64,000 nt of DNA from Warburgia ugandensis (taxonomy: Eukaryota; Streptophyta; Magnoliopsida; Canellales; Canellaceae), in contig CP141127.1 in the NCBI GenBank assembly GCA_035236585.1, forward strand, positions 65,453,495 to 65,517,494, in the 5' to 3' direction. This document shows, piece after piece, positions 53,269 to 64,000 of the stretch (positions within the stretch are counted from its first letter, which is position 1; the number at the start of each line of letters is the position of its first letter). Position numbers and translations under genes: made by a program. The notes beneath the pieces are model-generated. The model was not told the origin of the DNA. It worked only from the letters and a program-made list of their open reading frames with translations, and did no database searches.

Positions 53269-53718
53269 TGCTTAAACAAACACTCTATAAGCCTTAATTT
53301 AAGTAAATTAAGAGTTTTAGAAAATAAAATTGTTATAAACATTAAATGTAGTATTGAAACCTTGATACTTGGAATGTACACATTGATACAATTCTTATGA
53401 CATTAAGTTTGCTGAAATCGGAGCTCGAATGAATAAGTAGTGATTTTTCTTGTGAAGGGTAATTTAGTAATTTTACCAGTGAGACCCACTTGCAAAAATT
53501 AGAATTTGACAGTCAATGGAGTTGAAAAACCATCTTTAGTATGACTCGCCTTTTTCCTTGATTGAAATTATGATGTTTAGATAGTAAAAACATCATGATT
53601 GCATAATTTATGTTAATAAAAAAAGTAAATGATTAAAATAATTAAAGGAAAGGCCATTTTGATAATGGAACACCCTTCCACTGAAGTGGAAATCTGTTTT
53701 CCCTAACTCGACATAGAT

Positions 53719-53792
<74 letters not shown>
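53719..53792. repeat. (AG)n microsatellite in 5' LTR
   Basis: About 72 bp of AG repeat. The same spot in the 3' LTR (about 61871-61896) has only about 26 bp of pure AG. Confidence 0.95.
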
Positions 53793-53794
<2 letters not shown>

Positions 53795-54814
53795 TGCACA
53801 CTAAAACCCCAGCCACACCAGATAAGGAACCCAACCTACTAGAAAAGGCATCATGCTGGCGAGGGGAAGAGGGTTTTGGGTGTTTTTTTGGGCTACCAAA
53901 TTTGCAGGGCATTACAGTAAAAAATGAAGGCTCTGATGGGCAATCTGAGCTCTTCATTCTCATCTTCATGATGCAATAATAAAAAAAATCTCAAGAATCA
54001 TAGCGATCGGGCATTTAACGAGGGAGATTCAAGCCATAGAAGAGGATGTAGGGGAGTCGCAAAAATTCAGCGACCAACAACTAATTTTGATTTTTTTTTT
54101 TATACATCAAACGACATCAGATTACCACCAAACTTCAGAGGACCATAGGTGAGAGCCTGATCTATAGTAATTATGTTTTTATATGAGATCCAATGAGAAA
54201 TAGTTAGGTGATGATGATTGGAATCCAATCATCTTCTTCGATGACGGTGACATTTTTCGGTGAACCCCTAAAAGTGTGAAATTTGGAATTTTTGTGATTT
54301 GGATAAAACAAAACTAATCATTTCATCCATGAAGATGGATTGTTGATCAAGAATCAATTGAGTCTTGAAATTTTGATCGAAAACTTGTGTAGTGCATAGG
54401 AAAAAATCTAGATCTCAATATTAGATCATTAAAAACACGATCATAAGGTAGATACATGTAATTTATGACTCTCATTACATATCAATAATGAATTGTGACA
54501 AAAATAATTGACCAATTATGGACTAGCTAATCCAAGGTCCAATCCGACCGTCCAAAACCAGATCAGTGACGATTTGCAATTAGAATACTTGATTAGACCA
54601 TTGATCTATAAGATCTGACTAAGTTACCTCATGGATCCACAATATTGGTAGTGAGATCATTAGATCGAGGGTTTCTTGATAGTAATCTATGATTTGAAGA
54701 AAGATCGACAAGACCTCAATATATAAATTAATAAATCTGAATGATCTGCAGATTGCATGAGGCATTAAGAGCCATCCAACTATTCAATTTAAGATTTGAT
54801 GAATTGATTTATAT

Positions 54815-57198
54815 CATCATCATCATCAAGACCTTATCCGAACTAGGGGTAGGCCACATGAATCTTATTCCTCCATTCCACTCTATTAAATACCATGGTT
54901 TCATTTAGTCTCAAAGTTTTTAAATCTTTCCTCACCACTTCTATCCACGTTCTTTTGGGCCTTCCCCTTGCCCTTTTAGAACCTTCTACTTATATTACCT
55001 CTCTCCTTCTAACTGGTGCCGTTGTTGGTATCCTTTGGACATGTCCAAACCATCTACGTCTAATCTCCCTCATCTTATTACCTATTGGTGCGACCCCTAA
55101 ATTTCCTCTAATATTTTCATTTCTAATTCTGTCCATTCTTGTCTTACCACTCATCCATCTCAACATCCTCATCTCTGTGATGCTCATCCTAGGAGTATCA
55201 TGTTCCTTAACTGGTCAACGCTCTGATCCATAGAGCATGACCAGCCTTATAGCCATCCTATAGAACTTTCCTTTTAGTTTGAGAGGCACCCGGCGATCGC
55301 ATAAAACTCCAGATGCACATCTCCATTTGTTCCAACTGGCTTGGATTCTCTGGGTAACCTCCCTCTCAATCTCTCCACTCTCATAGATCAATGATCCTAA
55401 GTACCGAAAGAGGTCTTTCACGGGGACTTCTTGGTTGTCAATCTTGACTGGTGTTCCACTCCTACTCTCCTTACTAAAATTACATTCCATATATTCTATC
55501 TTAGTTCGGCTAATTTTAAATCCTTCAGATTCTAATGCTTCTCTCCATAACTCTAGCTTTATGTTTACACCCTCCCTTGTCTCATCAAGTAAGACTATAT
55601 CATCTGCAAATAGCATGCACCAAGGAATCTCCTCGTGTAAATGTTTTGTTAACTTATCCATAACTAATGTGAAGAGGTATGGACTCAATGCCGATCCTTG
55701 GTGCAATCTTGCAGTGACAGAAAAATCACCAGTTACGCCACTAGTGGTCTTAACATTTGTTACCATTCCCTCATACATATATTTAATTATATCTATATAC
55801 CCTTGAGAAACCCCCTTGCCACCCAACACCCTCCATATTAACTCTCTAGGGACTCTATCATAATCTTTCTCTAAATCAATAAAGACCATATGTAGGTCTT
55901 TCCTCCTCTCCCTATATTTCTTTACTAATTGTCTTAGTAAGAAATAGCCTCCATGGTAGACCTCCTAGGCATGAAACCAAACTAATTCTCCGATACACTT
56001 GTTTCATCTCGTAGCCTCTTCTCAATCACTCTTTCAAAAAGTTTCATATTGTGGCTCATAAGTTTGATCCCTCGATAATTAGTGCAACTCTGAATGTCAC
56101 CTTTATTCTTATAGATTGGTACAATAGAGCTTTTCCTCCACTCATCAGGCTTTTTATTTTATTTTATAATCTTGTTAAATAACTTGGTCAACCAAACTAC
56201 CCCAATATCTCCCATATGCTTCCAAACCTCTATTGGTACATCATCAGGCCGCATGGCCTTTCCTGATTTCATCTTTTTCAAGGCATCTTTTACTTTAGGT
56301 ATTCTAATCCTACGTTCATATCTATAATATCCAATGTTATTTAGATTTATATTATTTTGAATCCCTATATTCTCAGAGCCATTGTCATTTAATAATTTTT
56401 GAAAGTATGTGTCCCACCTTTGTTTGATCTCCTCTTCTTTGACTAATACCCTTTGATCATCGCTTCTAATACACTTAACATGATCTAAGTCCTTACCCTT
56501 ATGTTCACTTATTGTTGCAAGTTTAAACACATCTTTCTCACCTTCTCGTGTTCCTAATTTATTATAGAGCTCATCATATGCTTTAAGTTTAGCTTCACTT
56601 ACTATTCTCTTAGCAGCGTTTTTAGCATTCTTATATTGTTCATAGTTTTCATTATTTCTAATCTTCTGCCAAGCTTTAAAACACATCCATTTTTCTTTAA
56701 TAACTTTTTGCATTGTTTCACTCACCACCATGTTTCCTTTGCTAATAACCTTTTACCTTTAGATACTCCTAAGACATCTTTTAGTCTACATGATATTTAC
56801 TTCTGTTTCATAATTCCAATTTCCTTCTACCATCAATTTATTTTTGAATGAGGTTCTTTTCTCTCCTTTTAAGTTCCACCACTTAGTTTTTGGATGTGTA
56901 TTAAGTTTAGTTCTTTTACTCCATCTTTTAATATAGATATCCATAACCATTAACCTATGTTATGAGGTTAAACTCTCACCATGTATCACCTTGCAATCCT
57001 TACATATAGATCGTTCATTATTCCTAAGTAGAAAAAAGTCTATTTGACTTTTATGAAGTCCACTTTTAAAGGTTATTAAGTGTTCCTATATTCCATGTAG
57101 CGATGCAAATCTTATGTTCTGGAGATACCCTATTTACTTTCGCCTTTCTCAACCTCCATGGTGTAAACCCATGTCCACTTTTCACTACACTTGGGTTC
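54815..57198 (-). mobile_element. RTE-clade LINE, copy 3, with 18-bp target duplication
   Basis: TGATGAATTGATTTATAT lies at 54797-54814 and again at 57199-57216. The - strand ends in (TGA/ATG)n next to the left copy, as in RTE elements with short-repeat tails. It reads a near-complete reverse transcriptase: MKSGKAMRPDDVPIEVWKHMG, HMVFIDLEKDYDRVPREL, HQGSALSPYLFTLVMDKL, CMLFADDIVLLDETREG and SGTPVKIDNQEVPVKDLFRYLGS, then [20 protein letters not shown] and [10 protein letters not shown]. The endonuclease is mostly missing: IATWNIG joins directly to LITF-like sequence and SQIDFFL, a deletion of about 540 bp relative to copy 1. A few frame breaks remain, so it is not functional. It has the best-preserved catalytic FADD of the three copies. 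Confidence 0.93.
55215..55889 (-). pseudogene. RTE LINE reverse transcriptase, longest open block
   Basis: An open block of 224 codons covers the central and C-terminal reverse transcriptase: FIDLEKDYDRVPREL (motif A Asp), LHQGSALSPYLFTLVMD (motif B), MLFADDIVLLDET (motif C Asp pair) and YLGSLIYESGEIEREV (motif E region). It belongs to the LINE at 54815-57198. A second open block (56159-56731) holds the N-terminal fingers. A frame break separates them, where NQFGF and the GG(V/S)TMEA region lie, so no intact ORF exists. Confidence 0.88.
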
Positions 57199-58756
57199 TG
57201 ATGAATTGATTTATATGTTGAAGATAAATTAATGAAGTTAAACACATATTTTCTTATATTTGAGTGATAAAGACTGAGATCAGTGAATCTTAATTGTTGA
57301 TCAACCTTTATGCATGATACTTATCGATTTTAGAAGATTACAACCAGGATTCTAGTGACATCTTTAATTTATTCGTATATTCGAATTATGACTAAATTAT
57401 TAGTCAAATCAAATAACATGTATTTAGGCAAATTCATGTTATGATAGATTTTAATGAATTGATAGATGATATGATTATAAGTTATGAATGTATCATCCTT
57501 CATGGATTTAATAAGATGGTGTGTATATTCCTTTGATGATGATGATATTGGATGACTAATTTAATACGTGGATATGATATGAGATGTATGAATTATAATG
57601 ATATATGGATGTTATTGAGACACAAGAATGATAATGATAGATATGTGGAGTGTCTCAGATTTTTTATTAGAGCTACTAACAGTTGCATTTCATATATGCA
57701 TCTAGTGGATTTGATCTCTCGTTTCGATTTGATACTTAGTCGTCATTTGACGCATGATTTGTATTTCTTCACATTTTTATCTTCTTACATATAATCAAGG
57801 TTTGATTCAAGATTTGTACTTGTGGGTTTCCTAAGAGGGCGGTTGATGAGGGTGAGTGCATGTGGCACTGACAGGCTTCTAGGTAACATGCTTCTACGTG
57901 GTCACGGTATAGTCATGGGTTGAGCTGAGATCAAGTATGAGATTTTTTATTTTATTTTTCCATGCATGATTTGATTTAAGATTTTGTTTTTGACATGGAA
58001 TTGTCGTTGTGAGCTTATATGCTCTGATATGGATTTGGCATGGATATGCCTGTGGTGAACCGATATGCACTAATTTGTTATGGAATGGATTTGCCTGGTA
58101 TTGAATTGAAAAGCGATTCAATTGTTCTATCATTTATTCTTTATTTGTGCATACTAACATCATGTATTATCCTCCACATGGATATCTCATGATTTTACAT
58201 GTACTGATGTTGTACATGGATAGTTTAAATCCTAGATGGGATATTTGTTATACTAATTACATTGTATGTGTTTATAACATGCTCTAAGTAGATTATGAGC
58301 TATTAGATTTTGAGATCATTTGACATATATTTGTTTATATCATGAGTCTATACCTTATGAATGATTTGAAATAGAGAATATCTATATTAATAGCTGATAT
58401 GTTGTGAGATGGATTGACATAAATTAAAATGCATCATGAGTTGATATCTAATGAAATGACATGACATGAAGTTACTAGAAGTGAAATTGAGATGTACATG
58501 ATATGCATATTGTCGTATGGTAAAGACTGTATGACTATATATTGCTCCTTGGAATAGATTTATAAATTGTTTTGGAATTGCATTGTATATGGCTTTTTGT
58601 ATATTGCCAAACTAGATTCTCAAACACCTACCCAGCACAACCTTGTTGAGACATTGTAAATTTGTTTATAATGTTTTAGATTTTGAAGAAAGTGATTTAA
58701 AGGAAGACAGATCAAAGTAGATGGAATCTTATACGAGGACAACAGTACCGTGAGAC

Positions 58757-59098
58757 TGTGATGACCAGGGCTTTTCAAACACATTTTCATAAATATTTAC
58801 AAAGGTAGGGCCTTGATTTTGAGACTCTTTTAAAATACAAATAACGGAAACATATTTTCTTTGAAATTGATTTGTCAAAAACCCGAGTGCCACCTCAAAT
58901 ACTTATCATACATAGATTTTTGTATAAAATACAATTTCTATTGAATATCAATAAAAATACTTTTATTAAAATCAGGATCGATCCAATGGTTCACATACAC
59001 AGCCCCAGTAGTCATTACATACCTGGTCCAAATATTACAATCCAAATTACAAAACAATCAATACAATCTTTCTCACATTAAATACCCCAAGCAGTAGT
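58757..59098 (-). mobile_element. Inverted fragment of a different LTR
   Basis: TGTGATGACCAGGGCTTTTC at its left edge is the reverse complement of a Tekay/Del-type LTR end, and ACAAAGGTAGG follows, as in the reversed solo LTR at 33605. It has no counterpart in the duplicated copy: one copy reads GAGACTGTGATG and the other GAGACTATTGAC. The right edge is approximate. Confidence 0.6.
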
Positions 59099-59710
59099 TC
59101 AGTGAATTGATAGATTTTAATGTTAGATTGATAAATGATATGGTAGATTTTAATGAATTGATAAATGATATGATTATAAGTTATGAATGTATCATCCTTC
59201 ATGGATTAAATAAGATGGTATGTTTTTTCCTTTGATGATGATGATATTGGGTAATTAATTTAGTATGTGGATTGATTTGAGATGTATGAATTATAATGAT
59301 ATATGGATGTTATTGAGACACATGAATGATAATAATAGAGATGTGGAGTGTCTAAGATTCTTGATTAGAGCTACTAATACCTGCATTTCATTTATGCATC
59401 TCATGGATTTGATCTCTCGTTTCAATTTGATATTCAAACATGATTTGTATTTCTTCCCATTTTTATCTTCTTATATGTAATTGATGTTTGATTCATGATT
59501 TGTACCTCTGGGTTGCGATGAGGGCGGCCTAAGAGGGCAATTGATGAGGGTGGTCGATGAGGCAGGTGCATGTGACATTGACAAGCTTCTAGGTGACTGG
59601 CTTCTGGGTGGCAACTTCCAAGTGCTCAAAGTATGATCGTGGGTTAAGCTGAGATGAAGTGTGAGATTATTATTTTTCACGCATGATTTGATTTAAGATT
59701 TGTTTTTTTC

Positions 59711-59855
59711 CATGGATTTGCCAATAGTGTATGCTCAAATGTATGTTTGACATGGATTTGCTGTGGTGAGCTAATATGCTCTGATATGGATTTGGCATGG
59801 ATTTTCCTATGGTGAGCTGATATGCTCTGATTTGTTATGGCATGGATTTACCTAG
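59711..59855 (+). repeat. 45-bp minisatellite in LTR (also 63741-63890)
   Basis: CATGGATTT starts lie at 59711, 59751, 59796 and 59841. In the 3' LTR they lie at 63741, 63787, 63832 and 63877, spaced 45-46 bp. Each unit carries GTGAGCT(G/A)ATATGCTC. A shorter version lies near 57995-58110. Confidence 0.75.
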
Positions 59856-60781
59856 TATTGAATCAAAAAGCAATTCAGTTGTTTTATCATTTTATCACTG
59901 ATTTGTGCATATTTATATCATGTATTATCCTCCACATGGATATCTCGTGATTTTACATGTACTAATGTTGTACATGGATAGGTTAAATCCTGCATGTGAT
60001 TTCTATTATGCTAATTACATTGCTTATGTTTATAATAAGCTCTAAGTAGATTATGAGATGTTAGATTTTGAGATGATTTGACATAGATTTGTGTATACCA
60101 TGAGTCTATAGCTTATGAATGATTTGACATAGAGATTATTTATATTAATAGCTGATATGTTATGAGATGGATATAATTTGAATGCATCATGAGTTGATAT
60201 CTAATGAAATAACATGATATGAAGTCACGAGAAGTGAAATTGAGATGTACATGATATGAATATTATCGTATGGTAAAGACTGCGTGACTATATATTGCCC
60301 CTTGGAATAGATTTATAAATAGTTTTGGAATTATATTGTATTTGGCTTTTTGTATATTGCAAAGCAAGATGCTCAAACACGTACCAAGCACAGGCTTGCT
60401 GAGACATTGTAAATTTGTTTACAATGTCTCAGGTTTTGAAGAAAGTGATTTAAAGGAAGACAAATCGAAGTATATGGAATCTTGTACGAGGACAATAGTA
60501 GCCCGAGACTATTGACTATGTAAGTATATGACTTGTATTTTATCTTTTTGGACATGTATGTATATGCATTTATACAGTTGGACTCTGAGCTATGACTGGA
60601 TAGTATCATGGAGAATGTAAATTTTAAACTCATTGGATTTTAGAACCTCTGAAATGTATGATTTGTTAGTAAAGAAGACACTTGGGTTTAGTGAAAATTT
60701 TATATTGGAAAATGCCACCCGATGTTTACACTTGAAAATTAACTAAAAAAAGAAATTGTTATAAAACTCGGGTCGTCACAG

Positions 60782-60793
60782 TTGGTATTAGAG
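60782..60793 (+). other. Primer-binding site (initiator tRNA-Met type)
   Basis: TTGGTATTAGAGC follows the LTR end by one base. The family standard is TGGTATCAGAGC, so there is one change (C to T). Confidence 0.85.
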
Positions 60794-61369
60794 CTTAGTT
60801 AATTCTCTCACAGCCAATCCAACATATCCCAAAGTCATATATATTCAATCAGTGAGTATCGGTTAACAAGGTATTAGTTACAAAGATACCTTGTATAGGC
60901 ATTGTTTACTAATGTGAAATAGATGCGGCTTATGAAGGTTGGTACACTTTAAGAAAATAAGGAGAAGTTAGTCCTTATATGAGTAAGAGTATTCTCATCA
61001 GATCAGTGTAGTTCTTAAAGAAAAGAACTAGAGTTAAGACTATATAAATAGTATTTTTAACTGAGAATTTAGATAACTCTTGAAAGTTTTGGACACATTA
61101 CTTATATGAGCAAAAATTAAATGAAAATATTGATTGTGCCTCCTTATTAGAGTGCGCAATGAAAGTGCCTCCTTATTACTTAAAGCATATAGAAAAGGTA
61201 TAGTAATAAGTGATATAATATTTAGAGTTTAAGTTGGAAATTAGTTATATTTTGAGGACTTTTGTTTCATTAAAGGAATTATGAGAATTTAAGTTTACTA
61301 TGAAATGAGGATGTTCCTAGAGTTGTTTGAAAGATATCATGAAAAGAATATCTAGGACAAAATTCCTCT

Positions 61370-61382
61370 AAGGAGGGAAGAA
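61370..61382 (+). other. Polypurine tract
   Basis: AAGGAGGGAAGAA directly precedes the TGTAACATCC of the 3' LTR. Confidence 0.85.
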
Positions 61383-61869
61383 TGTAACATCCTAGATTTT
61401 TAAGTCTTAATTTAAGTAAATTAAGAGTTTTAGAAAATAAAATTCTTATAAACATTAAATCAAGTGTTGAAACCTTGATATTTGGAATGTATGCATCAAT
61501 ACAATTCCAACGACACTAAGTTTGTTGAAATCAGATTTTAGATGAATAAGTAGTGATTTTTCACGTGAAGTGTAATTTAGTAATTTTACCAGCGGGACCC
61601 ACTTACGAAAATCAGAATTTGACAATCAATGGAGTTGAAAAACCATTGTTAGTATGACTCACCTTTTTCCTTGATTGAAATTATGATGTTTAGAATAGTA
61701 AAAACATCATGATTGCATACTTTATATTAATAAAATATAAATGATTAAAATAACTAAAGGAGGGGCCATTTTGATAATGGCATCCCCTTCCACTCAAGTG
61801 GAAATCAGTTTTCCTAAACCAGCATCGATGGAGAAGGGAGAAAATAGAAGAAGAAGAAGAAAGAAGAAG

Positions 61870-61904
<35 letters not shown>

Positions 61905-64000
61905 GAGAGAGGGAGTGGGAGCCTACACACCAGAACCCTGGCCATGCTGGAGAAGGAACCTAGCCTACCAGAGAAGGTGGCATGCAGGCGAGGAGAAGAG
62001 GGGTTTTGGGTTTTTTTTTTTTTACTACCATATTTATAGAGCATTGTAGTGAAGAATGAAGGCTTGAATCGGCAATCTAAGCCATTCATTGTCTTTTTAA
62101 TAATCCCACGATCAAAATCCCTCAAGAATCATAGCGATCTAGGATGTGATGAGGGAGAATCAAGCCATGGAGTATGATAATGATGAGTAGAAAAAACCCT
62201 GCGATCGACAACTAATTTTGACATTTTTTATACATTAAATTATGTCAGATCTCCACCAAATAGTACAGGATCATAGGTGAGAGCTTGATCTATAATATCC
62301 ATATTTTTTATTTGAGATCCATTGAGCAATGGGTCAACGATGGCGATCAAAATCTGGTCATCTTCTTTGATGACAGCAACATTTTTCATTGAATCCCTAA
62401 AAATGTGAAAAATTGGATTTTTTGTGATTTTGATAATCAGACCTACTCTTTTCATCTGTGAAGACATATTGTTGATCAGGAATCAATTGATCCTTGAAAT
62501 TTCAATAAAAAAACTTGGTAGTGCATAGGAAAAAATCAAGATCTCAGCATCTGACCATTAAAAACACGATAAGAAGGTAGATCCATATAATTTATGACCC
62601 TAATTATATATCAGTAATGAATTGTGACAAAAATAATAGACCAATTATGGACTAACTAATCCAAGGTCTAATCTGACCATCCAAAACCAGATTGTTGACA
62701 ATCTGTTATAAAAATACTTGATCAGACCATTAATCTATGAGATATGACTAGTTTACCTCATGAATCCACAAGATTTCTGGTGAGATTGTTAGATTGAGGG
62801 TTTCTTAACCCTACTCTATGATTTAAAACACAGATCCACAAGATTTAAATATATAAATCAGTAAATCCAAATGATCTGCAGATTGGGTGAGGCACGAGAG
62901 CTATCCAACCATTCAATTTAAGATTTGATGAATTGATCTATATGCTGAAAATACATTAATGAAGTTAAACACATGTTTTCTCAAATTTACATGATAAATA
63001 TTGAGATCGATAAATCTTAATGGTTGATCAATCATTATGCATGATGCTAATTGATTTCAGAAAATTGGGACCACGATTCCAGGTAGGTTGTTCTGACATC
63101 TTTAATTTATCCGTATATTTGGATTATGACTAAATTATTAATCAAATCAAATAACATGTATTTAGTCAAATATGGGTTAAGATAGATTTTAATGAATTGA
63201 TAGATGATATGATTATAAGTTATGAATATATCATCCTTCATGGATTAAATAAGATGGTATGTATCTTCTTTTGATGATGATGATATTGGATGATTAATTT
63301 AGTATGTCAATATGATTTGAGATGTATGAATTATAATGATATATGGATGTTATTGAGATACATGAATGAAAATGATAGAGATGTGGAGTATCTAAGATTC
63401 TTGATTAGAGGCTACTAACACCTGTATTTTATTTATGCATCTCGTGGATTTAATCTCTCATTTTGATTTGATACTTAATCGTGATTTGACGCATGCTTTG
63501 TATTTCTTGTCATTCTTATCTTCTTACATGTAATCAAAGTTTGATTCACAATTTGTACTTGTGGGTTGCTGATGAGGGCTGGTGCATGTGGCATTGACAA
63601 GATTTTAGGTGACAAGCTTCTAGGTGGCAACTTCTAGGTGATAAGCTTCTATGTACTCATGATATGGTCGTGGGTTGAGCTGAGATGAAGTGTGAGATTT
63701 TTTTTTTCATGCATGAATTGATTTAAGATTTGGTTTTTGGCATGGATTTATCAATAGTGAGCTGATATGCTCAGATTTATGTTTGACATGGATTTGCTAT
63801 GGTGAGCTGATAAGCTCCGATATGGATTTGGCATGGATTTGCCTATGGTGAGCTAATATGCTTTGATTTGTTATGGCATGGATTTGCCTAGTATTGAATC
63901 GAAAATTGATTCAATTGTTTTGCTATTTTATCATTGATTTGTGCATACTGATATCATGTATAATCCTCCACATGGATATCTTGTGATTTTACGTACTACT
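61383..64000 (+). mobile_element. 3' LTR of the same element (cut by window end)
   Basis: It starts TGTAACATCCTAG after the polypurine tract and runs parallel to the 5' LTR to the window end, still lacking its own terminus. It has no LINE at the site where the 5' LTR is interrupted (TGATGAATTGATCTATAT at about 62928-62945). ORFs at 61741-62125 are purine-repeat artefacts. Confidence 0.88.

Larger units (their letters stand above)
57440..60510 (+). repeat. 1.4-kb direct duplication within the 5' LTR
   Basis: The segment about 57440-58755 recurs at about 59150-60510. For example GATTATAAGTTATGAATGTA, the GATTTGATCTCTCGTTTC block and GAAAGTGATTTAAAGGAAGA occur in both, in order. Only the second copy continues into the true LTR end. 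The 3' LTR at 63180 onward has one copy as far as the window shows. Confidence 0.8.
53269..60780 (+). mobile_element. 5' LTR of a Tekay/Del-like element, with nested insertions
   Basis: From about 53289 the sequence tracks the 3' LTR at 61383 onward (for example CTTAATTTAAGTAAATTAAGAG in both). The terminal 20 bp at the left edge is diverged, so 53269 is approximate. It ends AAAACTCGGGTCGTCACA at 60780, followed by the primer-binding site. Inside are an RTE LINE (54815-57198 plus its target duplication), a 1.4-kb duplication and an inverted LTR fragment (58757 to about 59098). Removing these leaves an LTR of about 3.4 kb, plausible for this clade. By eye the two LTRs differ at roughly one base in eight to ten, so the insertion is old. 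Confidence 0.8.
60781..61382 (+). mobile_element. Internal region of LTR element, only 602 bp
   Basis: It lies between the LTRs and begins with the primer-binding site. No gag, protease, reverse transcriptase or integrase reading remains. The end, ATATCTAGGACAAAATTCC then AAGGAGGGAAGAA, matches the usual chromovirus end (polymerase C-terminal codons and polypurine tract). This indicates internal deletion of a once coding element rather than an unrelated non-autonomous family. Confidence 0.8.

Noticed and set aside
53608..53969. ORFs with long Leu-Ser runs on the - strand
   Set aside because: Translations of the AG microsatellite in the 5' LTR. The matching ORF at 61814-62125 has the same origin.

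Overview
This is a plant nuclear genome segment. It is AT-rich, introns have GT-AG borders, and one intron is about 6.6 kb. A plant-type glucuronokinase, an Au-family SINE, plant RTE-clade LINEs and chromovirus-like (Tekay/Del-type) LTR retrotransposon remains are all present. Very long intron plus RTE LINEs and Au SINEs would fit a large-genome angiosperm, perhaps a basal or magnoliid lineage; the species assignment is inference only. Nothing bacterial, plasmid or CRISPR-like was seen.

Only two protein-coding genes are supported, both on the + strand. (1) Positions 692-9440 hold the last four coding exons of a glucuronokinase (GHMP kinase, myo-inositol oxygenation route to UDP-glucuronate). 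The N-terminal exons lie left of the window, and the 6.6-kb intron carries a degraded Au SINE. (2) Positions 23262-27572 hold three coding exons of an approximately 1,379-residue, probably nuclear, plant-specific protein. It has a basic KKRK-type signal, 18-residue internal repeats, an acidic middle and an arginine/serine-rich C-terminus. It probably has a long 5' leader intron (about 20586-22978).

The rest is repetitive DNA. 9.4-20.4 kb: an Au SINE, a long CT microsatellite, a possible Copia end, a decayed RTE LINE (14.0-16.96 kb) and a MITE-like element. 31.5-38.9 kb: a long-period tandem array (units about 0.7-0.87 kb) interrupted by a reversed solo LTR. 40.8-42.7 kb: a 5'-truncated RTE LINE on the - strand. 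43.0-46.0 kb: a clean 3.0-kb solo LTR with a 5-bp target duplication. 46-53 kb: low-complexity repeat-rich DNA with short tandem arrays. 53.3 kb to the window end: an LTR element with 5' LTR, primer-binding site, only 602 bp of internal DNA, polypurine tract and the start of the 3' LTR. Its 5' LTR contains a third RTE LINE with an 18-bp target duplication, an internal 1.4-kb duplication and an inverted foreign LTR fragment.

The two genes do not obviously work together. No novel enzymatic system was found. The most informative content is the nested insertion history, which can be read because paralogous empty sites lie in the same window.
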